Shown: piece after piece, positions 34,767 through 43,221 of the stretch
How positions within the stretch are numbered: position 1 is the first letter of the stretch
Layout: every line of letters begins with the position of its first letter
Origin: Halalkalibacter urbisdiaboli
GTDB lineage: Bacteria > Bacillota > Bacilli > Bacillales > Bacillaceae_D
NCBI RefSeq assembly: GCF_002156385.1
Contig: NZ_MVJM01000003.1
Coordinates: 731,504-795,503 of the forward strand
Direction of reading: 5' to 3'
Length of the DNA stretch: 64,000 bases
The notes under the pieces: model-generated
Database searches by the model: none
What the model was told of the DNA's origin: nothing
What the model saw: the letters and a program-made list of their open reading frames with translations, nothing else
Translations under genes and position numbers: made by a program

Positions 34767-35750
34767 ATGAATTACAGACGACTAGGTAAAACAAATGATA
34801 CGATTAGTGAAGTAAGCTTCGGTACTTGGGCTATCGGTGGTGATTGGGGTAATGTGCAAACAGATGATGCTGTCAAAGCATTAAATCACGCAATCGATAA
34901 AGGTGTTAATTTCTTCGATACGGCAGATGTTTATGGTGGTGGGAGAAGTGAGGAAATTATTGGAGATGTTCTTCAAAAACGCTCAGAAAGAATTTACGTA
35001 GCGACAAAGTTTTGTCGCAATGGCGATATCGACGATCCGAAAACGTATTCCTATGATCGAGTAAAAGAATATGCGATAGCTAGCTTGAAGCGATTGAAGC
35101 AAGAGACGATCGATCTTTATCAAATTCATTGCCCACCAACAGAGATTTTAAAACAGGGTGAAGTTTTCCATACGTTAGACCGCTTAAAGGATGAGGGCAT
35201 TATTCGTAACTATGGTGTTAGTGTGGAATCCGTTGAAGAAGGGCATATTTGCATGGAACATCCGAATGTTGCTACCTTGCAAATCATTTTTAATATTTTC
35301 CGTCAGAAGCCGCTTGAGTCATTGCTTTCTGAAGCCGCAAATAAAAATGTAGGGATTATTGTCAGGCTCCCACTTGCTAGTGGATTACTAACAGGGAAGT
35401 TTACGAAAAATACGACATTCTCGGAAAATGATCACCGTCATTTTAATCGTGATGGACAAGCCTTTAACGTTGGAGAAACATTCGCCGGGATCCCTTTCCA
35501 AGAAGCTGTTGAACTGAGTGACAAGCTTAAATGGATTGCGGAAGGTAGAGAAAGTATGACACAAGCAGCCCTTCGTTGGATATTGGATCAACCAGAAGTA
35601 AGCTGTGTCATCCCTGGTTTTAAAAATATTGAGCAGGTTGACGGTAATTTAAAAGCGCTTAGCACTCCTAGTTTTACTGATTCCGAAATGGAAAAATTAA
35701 AACAATTTTATCAAGATGAGATTGCTCATCGCATTCGTGGTAAATATTAA
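34767..35750 (+). CDS. Aldo/keto reductase
   Basis: 327-residue NADPH-dependent oxidoreductase with a TIM-barrel fold. Catalytic tetrad visible: Asp and Tyr in NFFDTADVYGGGRSEE (~49-54), Lys in IYVATKFCRNG (~81), His in LYQIHCPP (~120). C-terminal VSCVIPGFKNIEQVDGNLKA binds the cofactor phosphate. Start ATG 34767 aligns with family N-termini (MNYRRLGKT) and has GGAGGA 10 nt upstream. Substrate not predictable. Confidence 0.9.
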   Translation: MNYRRLGKTNDTISEVSFGTWAIGGDWGNVQTDDAVKALNHAIDKGVNFFDTADVYGGGRSEEIIGDVLQKRSERIYVATKFCRNGDIDDPKTYSYDRVKEYAIASLKRLKQETIDLYQIHCPPTEILKQGEVFHTLDRLKDEGIIRNYGVSVESVEEGHICMEHPNVATLQIIFNIFRQKPLESLLSEAANKNVGIIVRLPLASGLLTGKFTKNTTFSENDHRHFNRDGQAFNVGETFAGIPFQEAVELSDKLKWIAEGRESMTQAALRWILDQPEVSCVIPGFKNIEQVDGNLKALSTPSFTDSEMEKLKQFYQDEIAHRIRGKY

Positions 35751-35762
35751 ATTATAAGTGTA

Positions 35763-35814
35763 GGGGCTGTTTCAAAAGGTTGTTTTTTAACCTTTTGGTA
35801 CAGCCTCTTTTTTT
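35763..35814 (+). terminator. Hairpin of repeat family B
   Basis: GGGGCTGTTTCAAAAGGTT / AACCTTTTGGTACAGCCTC stem, then T7. Terminator of the aldo/keto reductase gene. Confidence 0.85.
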
Positions 35815-35907
35815 GGAGAGGTGCAATGAAGGAAGTCTAATCATTCATATGTATGGTGAAAATATGATACGATAGTGCTTTAAGGATAGGTAAAGGGGTT
35901 AAACACA

Positions 35908-36783
35908 ATGACAATTGAACAAGTGTTAACAGATAAGGTTAAAGATTTAATAAATAGACAAAAACTAAATGAAGTTGAAGAGTATAGCTATCTCATCGGA
36001 AAAGGAGGCTACGTCCCTCCAGAGCAGGATTTGGTTACGGATGCGGTCGTTGCGTTATCGTTAGGGAAAAACGTTCTCTTAAAAGGGCCAACTGGGTCTG
36101 GGAAAACAAAGTTTGCGGAAAGTCTATCTCAATTATTTAACAGACCAATGCATATGGTAAACTGCTCGGTTGATTTAGATGCTGAGAGCCTACTTGGCTT
36201 TAAAACACTCAATTATGAAAACGACAAGCAGAAAATTGAATTTGTTCCTGGTCCAGTTATTGAATCAATGAAACATGGTCACTTTCTTTACATCGATGAA
36301 ATTAATATGGCTAAGCCGGAGACACTGCCATTGATTAATAGTGTACTTGATTACAGAAAAACATTAACAAACCCGTTTACAGCTGAAGTGATTCATGCTA
36401 AGCAAGGGTTTGGAGTGATTGCTGCCATTAATGAAGGGTATGTTGGTACAGTTCCATTAAATGAGGCTTTAAAAAATCGTTTTGTTATTATCGATGTTCC
36501 ATATTTATCAGGAGAGCTATTACTTGATCTAATAAAAACAGCAACGCATTTAGCTGATAACGGTATCATCGAACGCTTTGTCCGTTTATCAAATGACTTA
36601 ATTCTTGCTTCAAAGCAAGGAAAGCTATCTGAAGATGCGACATCGATTCGAGCTTTACTTGACGCTTGTGATCTTGCAGCTCATATCCCACCGGCCCGTG
36701 CAATAAAACGGGCGATCGTTGATAAATTAGATGAAGAACGTGAAAAAGAAATCGTGGCGAACATTACCGATACATTGTTTTAA
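35908..36783 (+). CDS. yojN: MoxR-type AAA+ ATPase
   Basis: 291-residue AAA+ ATPase of the MoxR/CbbQ/NorQ group, thought to remodel or insert cofactors into partner complexes together with a VWA protein. Walker A GPTGSGKTKFAE (~61-70), Walker B FLYIDEINMAKPE, sensor-1 region GVIAAINEGY, and arginine-finger region NEALKNRFVIID. Immediately followed by its VWA partner, the yojN-yojO pair of B. subtilis. The target complex is unknown. Confidence 0.88.
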   Translation: MTIEQVLTDKVKDLINRQKLNEVEEYSYLIGKGGYVPPEQDLVTDAVVALSLGKNVLLKGPTGSGKTKFAESLSQLFNRPMHMVNCSVDLDAESLLGFKTLNYENDKQKIEFVPGPVIESMKHGHFLYIDEINMAKPETLPLINSVLDYRKTLTNPFTAEVIHAKQGFGVIAAINEGYVGTVPLNEALKNRFVIIDVPYLSGELLLDLIKTATHLADNGIIERFVRLSNDLILASKQGKLSEDATSIRALLDACDLAAHIPPARAIKRAIVDKLDEEREKEIVANITDTLF

Positions 36784-36810
36784 GTCCCATGTGAAAAGAG
36801 GAAGGGTCAC

Positions 36811-38727
36811 ATGAAATTTATTAGTTTTAACGATTCAAAGATCGATACTAACCTATTTCTTCAGCTTCAGGATTTGGCTAGTATACTTGCTGAGGATGAA
36901 GAGCTTGAATTTGAGTACCAATTTGGACATTTCCTTGATCGAAAAGGACATCGTATTACCGCGAGTCATTTTTGGGACAACCGTAATGAAACAGAAATGG
37001 TTGCTGGGTATAAGACTGACATTTATTTACGTGCAGTTGGTTCAAGAAAATATACAAACGAAACCGTATTAGCTGAGTATAAAGAGACTTTAGCGGAAAC
37101 ACATCTTAAAAAATTTGCGCAGCAGCTTTTTACATTGTTTGAAGATATACGAATTGAGGAGCTTTGTAAAAAGGAAAGACCTGGGACGAAGAAACTGTTT
37201 CGGATTAGAAGAGAGACATTAAAGAAATACTTTCGGAGCCAGGCTGTGACAAATAAGACGATGAGTTATTTTCTTGACGAATTATTTTGTCTCATTTTCA
37301 TTACGGTGGAGGCGAACGCAGCTTATCAGAACATTGAAGAAGCTAATGAAAAGCAACAAACCCTTTTAGAAGAGATAAAACCTCTTATATTTGAACTATA
37401 TGAGGCTAAAAGCACAGTCGATGTTGTTCGTTTATGCGAGCGTATCGTTTTCCGGTTAACCCCGGAATATGACAAGGACTCAATGAATGAGTATTTTGTT
37501 TACCCATTTTATGAACAACCATCATCGAACAACGAATCAATATTTGATGAGTTAAAACGAAAAGATGGGTTAAAAAACGATGATGAGAAAAATGTTGACT
37601 CAGAGCAAGAGGGCTCAGATGAATCGTTTTCTACATGGCATCGAGAAATTGATCCGGACGAACAAAACCAAACATTTTTACAGTTCGAACTAGAAAGTGG
37701 TACGGAAACGGATATGCTTGGAGATGGTGCTAGAGAAGGTGAAGAAGGTGACCAAGCAATGGCATCAGTTCAAGGAGCTTCCGGAAAAAGTAAGGAGAAG
37801 GATTATTCAAGTCTTGAAGCTCTTCAAGATGAACAGTCTAAAAAGCGTGCAAATGGTTCGTCTAAGTACGGTGAAGAAAATAGAGATGCGATTAAAATAG
37901 AGAAATCTCTTCGAAGACCATCACTTGAAGAGATACCAATGTATCAGGAGATTGTGACAGAAATTGACGGGTACCGCCGGAAGCTATCAACGACAATTGA
38001 AAAAACATTGGAGCATAAAAAAATTAGTCCGAGACGGGATTTATTATACGGTCGGTTATCTAAAAAATTACTACCAGTTACGTTTGAGCCTGTTCCAAGG
38101 GTCTTTTATAAAAAAAATAGTCCTTCAACCGAAATTGATGCTGTCTTTACTTTACTAGTTGATTGCTCGGCTTCGATGCATAATAAAATGGTGGAGACGA
38201 AAAAAGGGATCGCCTTGTTTCATGAAGTATTAAAAAAGCTACGAATTCCCCATTCAGTTGTCGGCTTTTGGGAGGATGCAAATGAGGTAAAAAAAGGCTA
38301 TCAACCGAATTATTTTCACCGTGTCGTCTCATTCGAAAACTCGTTACACAATCGAACGGGTGTAGAAATCCTTCAACTTCAGCCAGAGGAGGATAATCGT
38401 GACGGTTATAGTATTCGCGTCATATCAGAAGAGCTTTTACACCGACGTGAGAAGCATCGGTTCCTGTTAGTTTTTTCTGACGGTGAACCTGCAGCTGACG
38501 GTTATGACCAAAATGGAATTGTTGATACACACGAAGCAGTGCTTTTTGCTCGTAAACAAGGAATTGATGTGATTGGCATGTTTTTAGCGAATGGTGAAAT
38601 TGAAGAAACTGATGAAAAAACAATGGGAAATATTTATGGGAAAGAGTATGTTCTAGTTCCTAGTGTGGATAGGTTATCTGAACAATTTGCACCGTTGTTA
38701 AAAAAATTAATTTTAAAATCATTATAG
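36811..38727 (+). CDS. yojO: VWA-domain protein, MoxR partner
   Basis: 638 residues. The N-terminal ~240 residues are helical and CbbO/NorD-like; an acidic low-complexity linker covers ~250-370; the C-terminal VWA domain starts near 445 with a complete MIDAS (LVDCSASMHNK = DxSxS, then a Thr near 520 region and FSDGEPAADGYD). It should bind metal and recruit a target for the AAA+ ATPase upstream. Length matches B. subtilis YojO. Stop TAG touches the next frame, so ypvA is probably translationally coupled. Confidence 0.87.
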   Translation: MKFISFNDSKIDTNLFLQLQDLASILAEDEELEFEYQFGHFLDRKGHRITASHFWDNRNETEMVAGYKTDIYLRAVGSRKYTNETVLAEYKETLAETHLKKFAQQLFTLFEDIRIEELCKKERPGTKKLFRIRRETLKKYFRSQAVTNKTMSYFLDELFCLIFITVEANAAYQNIEEANEKQQTLLEEIKPLIFELYEAKSTVDVVRLCERIVFRLTPEYDKDSMNEYFVYPFYEQPSSNNESIFDELKRKDGLKNDDEKNVDSEQEGSDESFSTWHREIDPDEQNQTFLQFELESGTETDMLGDGAREGEEGDQAMASVQGASGKSKEKDYSSLEALQDEQSKKRANGSSKYGEENRDAIKIEKSLRRPSLEEIPMYQEIVTEIDGYRRKLSTTIEKTLEHKKISPRRDLLYGRLSKKLLPVTFEPVPRVFYKKNSPSTEIDAVFTLLVDCSASMHNKMVETKKGIALFHEVLKKLRIPHSVVGFWEDANEVKKGYQPNYFHRVVSFENSLHNRTGVEILQLQPEEDNRDGYSIRVISEELLHRREKHRFLLVFSDGEPAADGYDQNGIVDTHEAVLFARKQGIDVIGMFLANGEIEETDEKTMGNIYGKEYVLVPSVDRLSEQFAPLLKKLILKSL

Positions 38728-38741
38728 TGGGGGCACGATTT

Positions 38742-40706
38742 GTGAGTATTTATGAGAAGTTACCTTTTACATTTGATCCGAAGCGTTCGTTTTTTGACCA
38801 GTTAAATGAATGGGTTGGTGATGTCTTTTATGATATTTTACCAGAGGCTGGTATGGAGCTTCGTGACGAGCAAATTTTTATGGCTTTTCAATTGGAAAAG
38901 GCCTTTACCGATAATAAAATTATGCTTGCTGAGGCAGGAGTTGGTACAGGCAAAACCATCGTTTATTTATTATATGCTCTTTGTTATGCACGGTATAAGA
39001 GAAAACCGGCAATTATTGCCTGTGCAGATGAGTCACTAATCGAACAGCTTGTAAAAAAGGAAGGAGATATTGCCAAACTAGCAACTATATTAAATTTAAC
39101 GATTGATGTTAGGTTGGCAAAATCAAAGGAGCAATATCTTTGCTTAAAAAAGCTTGATGAACAGCGGAATTTAGATGAATATGAAGAAGTTTTTGATGAT
39201 GTGTACGTTTCATTACCTCCGTTTGTAACCTCAAATCAAACACTGCAGTCCTACTATCATTATGGTGATCGGAAGGAATATGCTCATCTAACGAATGAGC
39301 AGTGGGATAAAATCGGCTGGGACACATTTCAAGATTGTTTCGTTTGTGAACATCGGCATCGCTGTGGTCAAACCTTGTCACGCGAGCATTACCGAAAATC
39401 TACGGACTTAATTATTTGTTCACATGATTTTTATATGGAACATGTATGGACGTTTGAATCAAGAAAACGGGAAGGGCAGCTACCACTTTTACCTGAAGCG
39501 AGTACAGTCGTCTTTGATGAAGGACATTTATTAGAGATAGCAGCACAAAAGGCATTAACGTATAAGTTTCGCCATGATGTTTTAGAAGAGTTATTGAGTC
39601 GCTTACTTGAAAATAATGTTCGCGAAGAATTTGCAGTTCTCGTTGATGAAACGATTTCTCAAAGTCTTCACTTTTCATTTTTATTACGGGATCATTCAAA
39701 ATACGTTGAGGGTTCAGAGCGTAAGGAAATCGAAAACATTGAAGTAGTACTAGCCGAAGCAAACCGGTTTGCCGCACTAATCTCTCAGTTAGAAGACGAA
39801 ATTGTTTTTGAGAGCGAACTATATACCATTGATGAATATCAATTAAAAATCGTCGAGGAACACCTTGATATGATTCATCATGCATTATCAATATTTGTAA
39901 AACAAACAAATGTTATCTCTTGGGTGACAGATGATAAGCAAGGGGTTACCCTTGTAATCATGCCACGTTTAGTTGAAGAAGTACTTAAGGAAAAGGTCTT
40001 TTCGAAACAGATTCCATTTATTTTTACATCAGCAACGTTATCTACAAATGGCTCATTTGATTATATCGCAAATAGTCTAGGTATAAAGGCTCCTCTTTCG
40101 TTTTCAGTTGAATCTCCATTTAACTATCAAGAACAAATGAAGATTTATACACCTGAAATTTCAACTGAAAACAGTTTTTCTGAGAAGCTTGATTATACAA
40201 TTTCCTGTTTAAAGGAAACGGATGGAAAGGCACTATTGTTATTTACGAGTGAGGAAGAGTTGAAGCAATTTAAACAAGCGATGAAAGAAATTGATGCGTT
40301 TAGTAATTGGACGTTTCTATTTGAAGGAGATCGAGAAATCAGTCAATTGATCTCAACGTTTCAAGAAGAGGTGAACGCTGTACTTTGTGCTGTAAGTCTG
40401 TGGGAAGGACTTGACATACCCGGGCCGTCTCTTTCTAACGTCATCATTTGGTCTCTCCCATTTCCTCCAAAGGATCCTGTTTTTGAGGCGAAACGAAAGG
40501 TAGCAAAGGATCCATTTTTGGATGTGGATATACCTCATATGCTCTTGCGTCTACGTCAGGGTGTAGGTCGATTAATTAGAACGCATGAGGATAAAGGAAT
40601 CGTTTCAATTGTTGATTCACAGCTGTTCATGAATGAGGCATTACTTAAAATGGTAAGGGGAATTCTTCCAGTGGAGGTTGAACGTAACACATCTTTTATT
40701 CAATAA
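38742..40706 (+). CDS. ypvA: DinG/XPD-like ATP-dependent DNA helicase
   Basis: 654-residue superfamily 2 helicase. Walker A EAGVGTGKTIVYLLYAL near 65, a four-cysteine cluster domain (C-x... DCFVCEHRHRCG, ~195-210) fitting an Fe-S cluster as in DinG/XPD, DEAH-like box VVFDEGHLLE near 257, and helicase motif VI LRLRQGVGRLIRTHEDKG. Family members unwind 5'-3' at forks and R-loops. I use GTG 38742 behind GGGGG; a GTG at 38727 overlapping the yojO stop is an alternative. Confidence 0.87.
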   Translation: MSIYEKLPFTFDPKRSFFDQLNEWVGDVFYDILPEAGMELRDEQIFMAFQLEKAFTDNKIMLAEAGVGTGKTIVYLLYALCYARYKRKPAIIACADESLIEQLVKKEGDIAKLATILNLTIDVRLAKSKEQYLCLKKLDEQRNLDEYEEVFDDVYVSLPPFVTSNQTLQSYYHYGDRKEYAHLTNEQWDKIGWDTFQDCFVCEHRHRCGQTLSREHYRKSTDLIICSHDFYMEHVWTFESRKREGQLPLLPEASTVVFDEGHLLEIAAQKALTYKFRHDVLEELLSRLLENNVREEFAVLVDETISQSLHFSFLLRDHSKYVEGSERKEIENIEVVLAEANRFAALISQLEDEIVFESELYTIDEYQLKIVEEHLDMIHHALSIFVKQTNVISWVTDDKQGVTLVIMPRLVEEVLKEKVFSKQIPFIFTSATLSTNGSFDYIANSLGIKAPLSFSVESPFNYQEQMKIYTPEISTENSFSEKLDYTISCLKETDGKALLLFTSEEELKQFKQAMKEIDAFSNWTFLFEGDREISQLISTFQEEVNAVLCAVSLWEGLDIPGPSLSNVIIWSLPFPPKDPVFEAKRKVAKDPFLDVDIPHMLLRLRQGVGRLIRTHEDKGIVSIVDSQLFMNEALLKMVRGILPVEVERNTSFIQ

Positions 40707-40709
40707 AAA

Positions 40710-40738
40710 GGAAGGACAGCGCGGTGCGTTGTCCTTCT
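40710..40738 (+). promoter_or_regulatory. Hairpin between ypvA and the patatin gene
   Basis: GAAGGACAgcGC / GCgtTGTCCTTC stem with a 3-nt loop, 4 bp after ypvA and 20 bp before the patatin start. There is no T run after it, so it may be a weak attenuator, mRNA processing or stabilising structure rather than a terminator. Confidence 0.5.
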
Positions 40739-40757
40739 AGTTATCATGAGGTGAACC

Positions 40758-41612
40758 GTGAAAGGAACAGGACTTGTATTAGAGGGCGGAGGAATGAGAG
40801 GACTTTACACCGCGGGGGTTCTCGAATATTTTCTAGAACAGAAGTTATTTTTTCCTTACGTGGTTGGTGTTTCAGCGGGTGCATGCATGGGAGCTTCCTA
40901 TGTTTCAAGACAAGAGGGAAGAAATAAACAAGTGAATATTGGCTTAGCGACAGATAAACGTTTCGTCTCATTAAGAAATTATCTTTTAAGGCGTGAGTTA
41001 TTTGGGATGGACTTTCTTTTTAATGAAATCCCAAATCAAATCGTACCTTTTGATTTTGACACTTTTTTTACGGTGAACGATCAATTTATAGTCGGAACAA
41101 CGGATTGTGAAACGGGTGAACCTGTATACTTTCATAAAAATAGCATAGGAAAGGAAATTTTACCCGTCATTAGAGCTTCAAGCTCAATACCGTTTATTGC
41201 TCGCCCCGTTAAGATAGCAGGGAGATTTCTATTAGATGGTGGGCTATCAGATCCGATTCCAATTCAGAAATCGATTCAAGATGGTAATCATAAGCATGTG
41301 ATTATTATGACTAAATCAAAAACATACCGGAAAAAGCCAAGTCGTCTACGTCCATTCATTAAACGTAGCTATTATAAGTACCCGAATATTGCTAGATTGT
41401 TAAGTGAGCAGCATATTTACTATGAACGCGCTTGTTCAACAATTGAAACTGAACTAAATAAAGGAAAAGCCTTTGTGATTCAGCCAAGTAGAGAGGTTGC
41501 TGTTGGAATGATTGAACGTAATCAAAAAAAGCTAACGAACTTATATGAGCTCGGGTATGAAGATGCAAGGGTAAATTATAATAAGTTAATTGAATTTTTA
41601 CATGACTCGTGA
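40758..41612 (+). CDS. Patatin-like phospholipase
   Basis: 284-residue lipid acyl hydrolase of the patatin/RssA family. Oxyanion loop LEGGGMRGLYTAG at the N-terminus, nucleophile elbow GVSAGA (Ser ~39), and catalytic aspartate in LLDGGLSDPIP (~157). No signal peptide, so it acts at the inner leaflet or on cytosolic lipids. GTG start 40758 with GAGGTG upstream. Position 51 bp after ypvA, same strand, suggests co-transcription despite the hairpin between. Confidence 0.9.
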   Translation: MKGTGLVLEGGGMRGLYTAGVLEYFLEQKLFFPYVVGVSAGACMGASYVSRQEGRNKQVNIGLATDKRFVSLRNYLLRRELFGMDFLFNEIPNQIVPFDFDTFFTVNDQFIVGTTDCETGEPVYFHKNSIGKEILPVIRASSSIPFIARPVKIAGRFLLDGGLSDPIPIQKSIQDGNHKHVIIMTKSKTYRKKPSRLRPFIKRSYYKYPNIARLLSEQHIYYERACSTIETELNKGKAFVIQPSREVAVGMIERNQKKLTNLYELGYEDARVNYNKLIEFLHDS

Positions 41613-41633
41613 AGGAAAAAAGGGGCATATTTG

Positions 41634-42539
41634 ATGAGTTTTGCAGTCGGAATTGATATTGGTGGAACGAAAATTGCGATAGGAGTCGTTTCAAGTTGGG
41701 GAGAGGTTGTAATAAAAGATACGATTGCGATGAATGTAGAATGTTCTCCAACGAAAATGATTGACGATGTCCTGTTATGTATGAATAAACAATTACATTC
41801 TCTTCCAAACGATATATTAATTTCAGGTATTGGGATTGGAGCACCTGGTCCGTTGAATGTAGAGAAAGGGATCATTCTTTCACCAACAAATCTGCCAACT
41901 TGGCAAAACTTTGCAATCGTTAACCAGGTGAAAATGGCATGTCCGTATCCCGTAGTGCTTGAAAATGATGCCAACGCAGCTGCTTTAGCTGAAAAATTGT
42001 TTGGAGCAGGGAAGGACTGTGATGATTTTATTTATTTAACAGTTAGTACTGGAATTGGGGCAGGGATTATTAGTGGCGGAGTTTTGCTGAGTGGTTTTCA
42101 AGGTAATGCTGGTGAGATTGGTCATCTTGTTGTCGATCCTTCAGCCGGAACATGTAAGTGTGGACAAGCAGGATGTTTGTATATGGTTTCATCTGGAAAG
42201 GCAATTGCACAAAGAGGCTCTGAAATCGTTGGCTCTCCCGTCTCAACTGAGGATGTTTTTAATTTATATTTCAAAGGTCATCAAGAAATAACACAGCTTG
42301 TTGAAAAAGCAATTTGGGGGCTAGGGGTCGGCTGTGTGTCATTAATTAACTTCATCGAACCTGAAAAAATCATCATTGGCGGCGGTGTTTCAAAGGTTGG
42401 CGAACCTTTATTTAGTGCTATTCGGTCATACGTTAAAAATCACGCGCTTCATCTATCTGGTAAACAGACAAAAATTATACCTACCTCGTTAAAACAGGAT
42501 TCTGGTTTAATTGGGGCGGCTGCGCTAGTATTTCAGTAA
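41634..42539 (+). CDS. ROK-family sugar kinase
   Basis: 301-residue kinase of the ROK group (glucokinase, fructokinase, N-acetylmannosamine kinase). ATP loop GIDIGGTKIAIGVV, catalytic aspartate in LENDANAAALAE, ROK signature GGVLLSGFQGNAGEIGHLV, and zinc motif TCKCGQAGCL are all present. No HTH, so it is an enzyme and not a repressor. ATG 41634 preferred to TTG 41631. Sugar specificity cannot be read from sequence. It lies 20 bp after the patatin gene. Confidence 0.9.
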   Translation: MSFAVGIDIGGTKIAIGVVSSWGEVVIKDTIAMNVECSPTKMIDDVLLCMNKQLHSLPNDILISGIGIGAPGPLNVEKGIILSPTNLPTWQNFAIVNQVKMACPYPVVLENDANAAALAEKLFGAGKDCDDFIYLTVSTGIGAGIISGGVLLSGFQGNAGEIGHLVVDPSAGTCKCGQAGCLYMVSSGKAIAQRGSEIVGSPVSTEDVFNLYFKGHQEITQLVEKAIWGLGVGCVSLINFIEPEKIIIGGGVSKVGEPLFSAIRSYVKNHALHLSGKQTKIIPTSLKQDSGLIGAAALVFQ

Positions 42540-42631
42540 TGACGTAATGATGTTTATTAATAGATGTATGATTCTAAATCATTCCATCCATCCTAATGAT
42601 GATCGGAAAAAGCATCGAAGGGATGATCGAA

Positions 42632-42883
42632 ATGGATTCAAACTTAGGGTACTTACGCGAATCATTGTCAAATCACTTAGAACATCATGAATTATGTCAG
42701 CGTATTTACGATAGGATCGAAAATAATTCGTATAAAGATGAGGAAGAATTTGTTCGTGACTTAAATGAAAATGAAATTATGCTTCTAAATCTAATACTAC
42801 GTACTGAAATTGGCTACGCAAAACAGGAACAGGACGAGAAACGTGAACGACAATTAAGTGACGTTTACGAATTGCTTATTTAA
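42632..42883 (+). CDS. csgA: Sigma-G-dependent sporulation protein CsgA
   Basis: 83-residue hydrophilic protein; N-terminal MDSNLGYLRESLSNHLEHH followed by CQRIYDRIE and C-terminal YAKQEQDEKRERQLSDVYE closely resemble B. subtilis CsgA, a forespore protein made under sigma-G. ATG 42632 gives the conserved start and has AGGGATG upstream; the in-frame ATG at 42596 is not conserved. A CATCCTA box at 42585 could be part of a sigma-G -10 element but I find no well-spaced -35. Confidence 0.85.
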   Translation: MDSNLGYLRESLSNHLEHHELCQRIYDRIENNSYKDEEEFVRDLNENEIMLLNLILRTEIGYAKQEQDEKRERQLSDVYELLI

Positions 42884-42894
42884 GGTATAGTTGA

Positions 42895-42940
42895 GGAGGC
42901 TGTGCCAAAAGGTTGTTTTTTAACCTTTTGGCACAGCCTT
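42895..42940 (+). terminator. Hairpin of repeat family B
   Basis: GGCTGTGCCAAAAGGTT / AACCTTTTGGCACAGCC perfect 17-bp stem with a T-rich loop, just after csgA. Confidence 0.85.
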
Positions 42941-42942
42941 CA

Positions 42943-43110
42943 TGCAATGAGCGTAGTCGCTACATCTTTTAAAAGTCTTACAATGAGAAGGGTACTGAAA
43001 AAGGGAAACCCACCCTTTTTCAGTGCCCTCACAATGAGTGGGGTTCTCATCGTAAGGCGCGTAGCGGACGAAGCCATTGCTGTGCACGCTTTATGCTTTT
43101 GAGACAATCC
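42943..43110. repeat. Composite repeat region between csgA and helD
   Basis: Holds a family A hairpin (42989-43030; GGGTACTGAAAAAGGG / CCTTTTTCAGTGCCC) enclosed by an outer inverted repeat CTTACAATGAGAA (42978) / TTCTCATCGTAAG (43047). In reverse complement the flanks resemble 4370-4420 (CTCAT..., CTTTTAAAA.GATG, CATTGC), so this is the same dispersed element as near 4.3 kb in opposite orientation. No gene is supported in the 338 bp between csgA and helD. Confidence 0.6.
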
Positions 43111-43221
43111 ACATGTTTTTTATAGAGGAAATAATTATTCAGATATCGTATACATAAAATAAGGTGTATAAATTCTCCATTTTCAAGAAAAGCAGCAACT
43201 AGTAGAAAAAGGAGTTGTGAG

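Noticed and set aside
35908-42539. Anti-phage defence island
   Set aside because: AAA+, VWA, helicase and patatin genes each occur in defence systems, but all members look like core Bacillus homologues (YojN, YojO, YpvA), without mobile-element signs; kept as a low-key finding only.
41634-42539. ROK repressor (XylR/NagC type)
   Set aside because: No N-terminal helix-turn-helix; the protein starts directly at the kinase ATP loop.
42902-43102. 66-codon frame after csgA
   Set aside because: Consists entirely of repeat-family hairpins.
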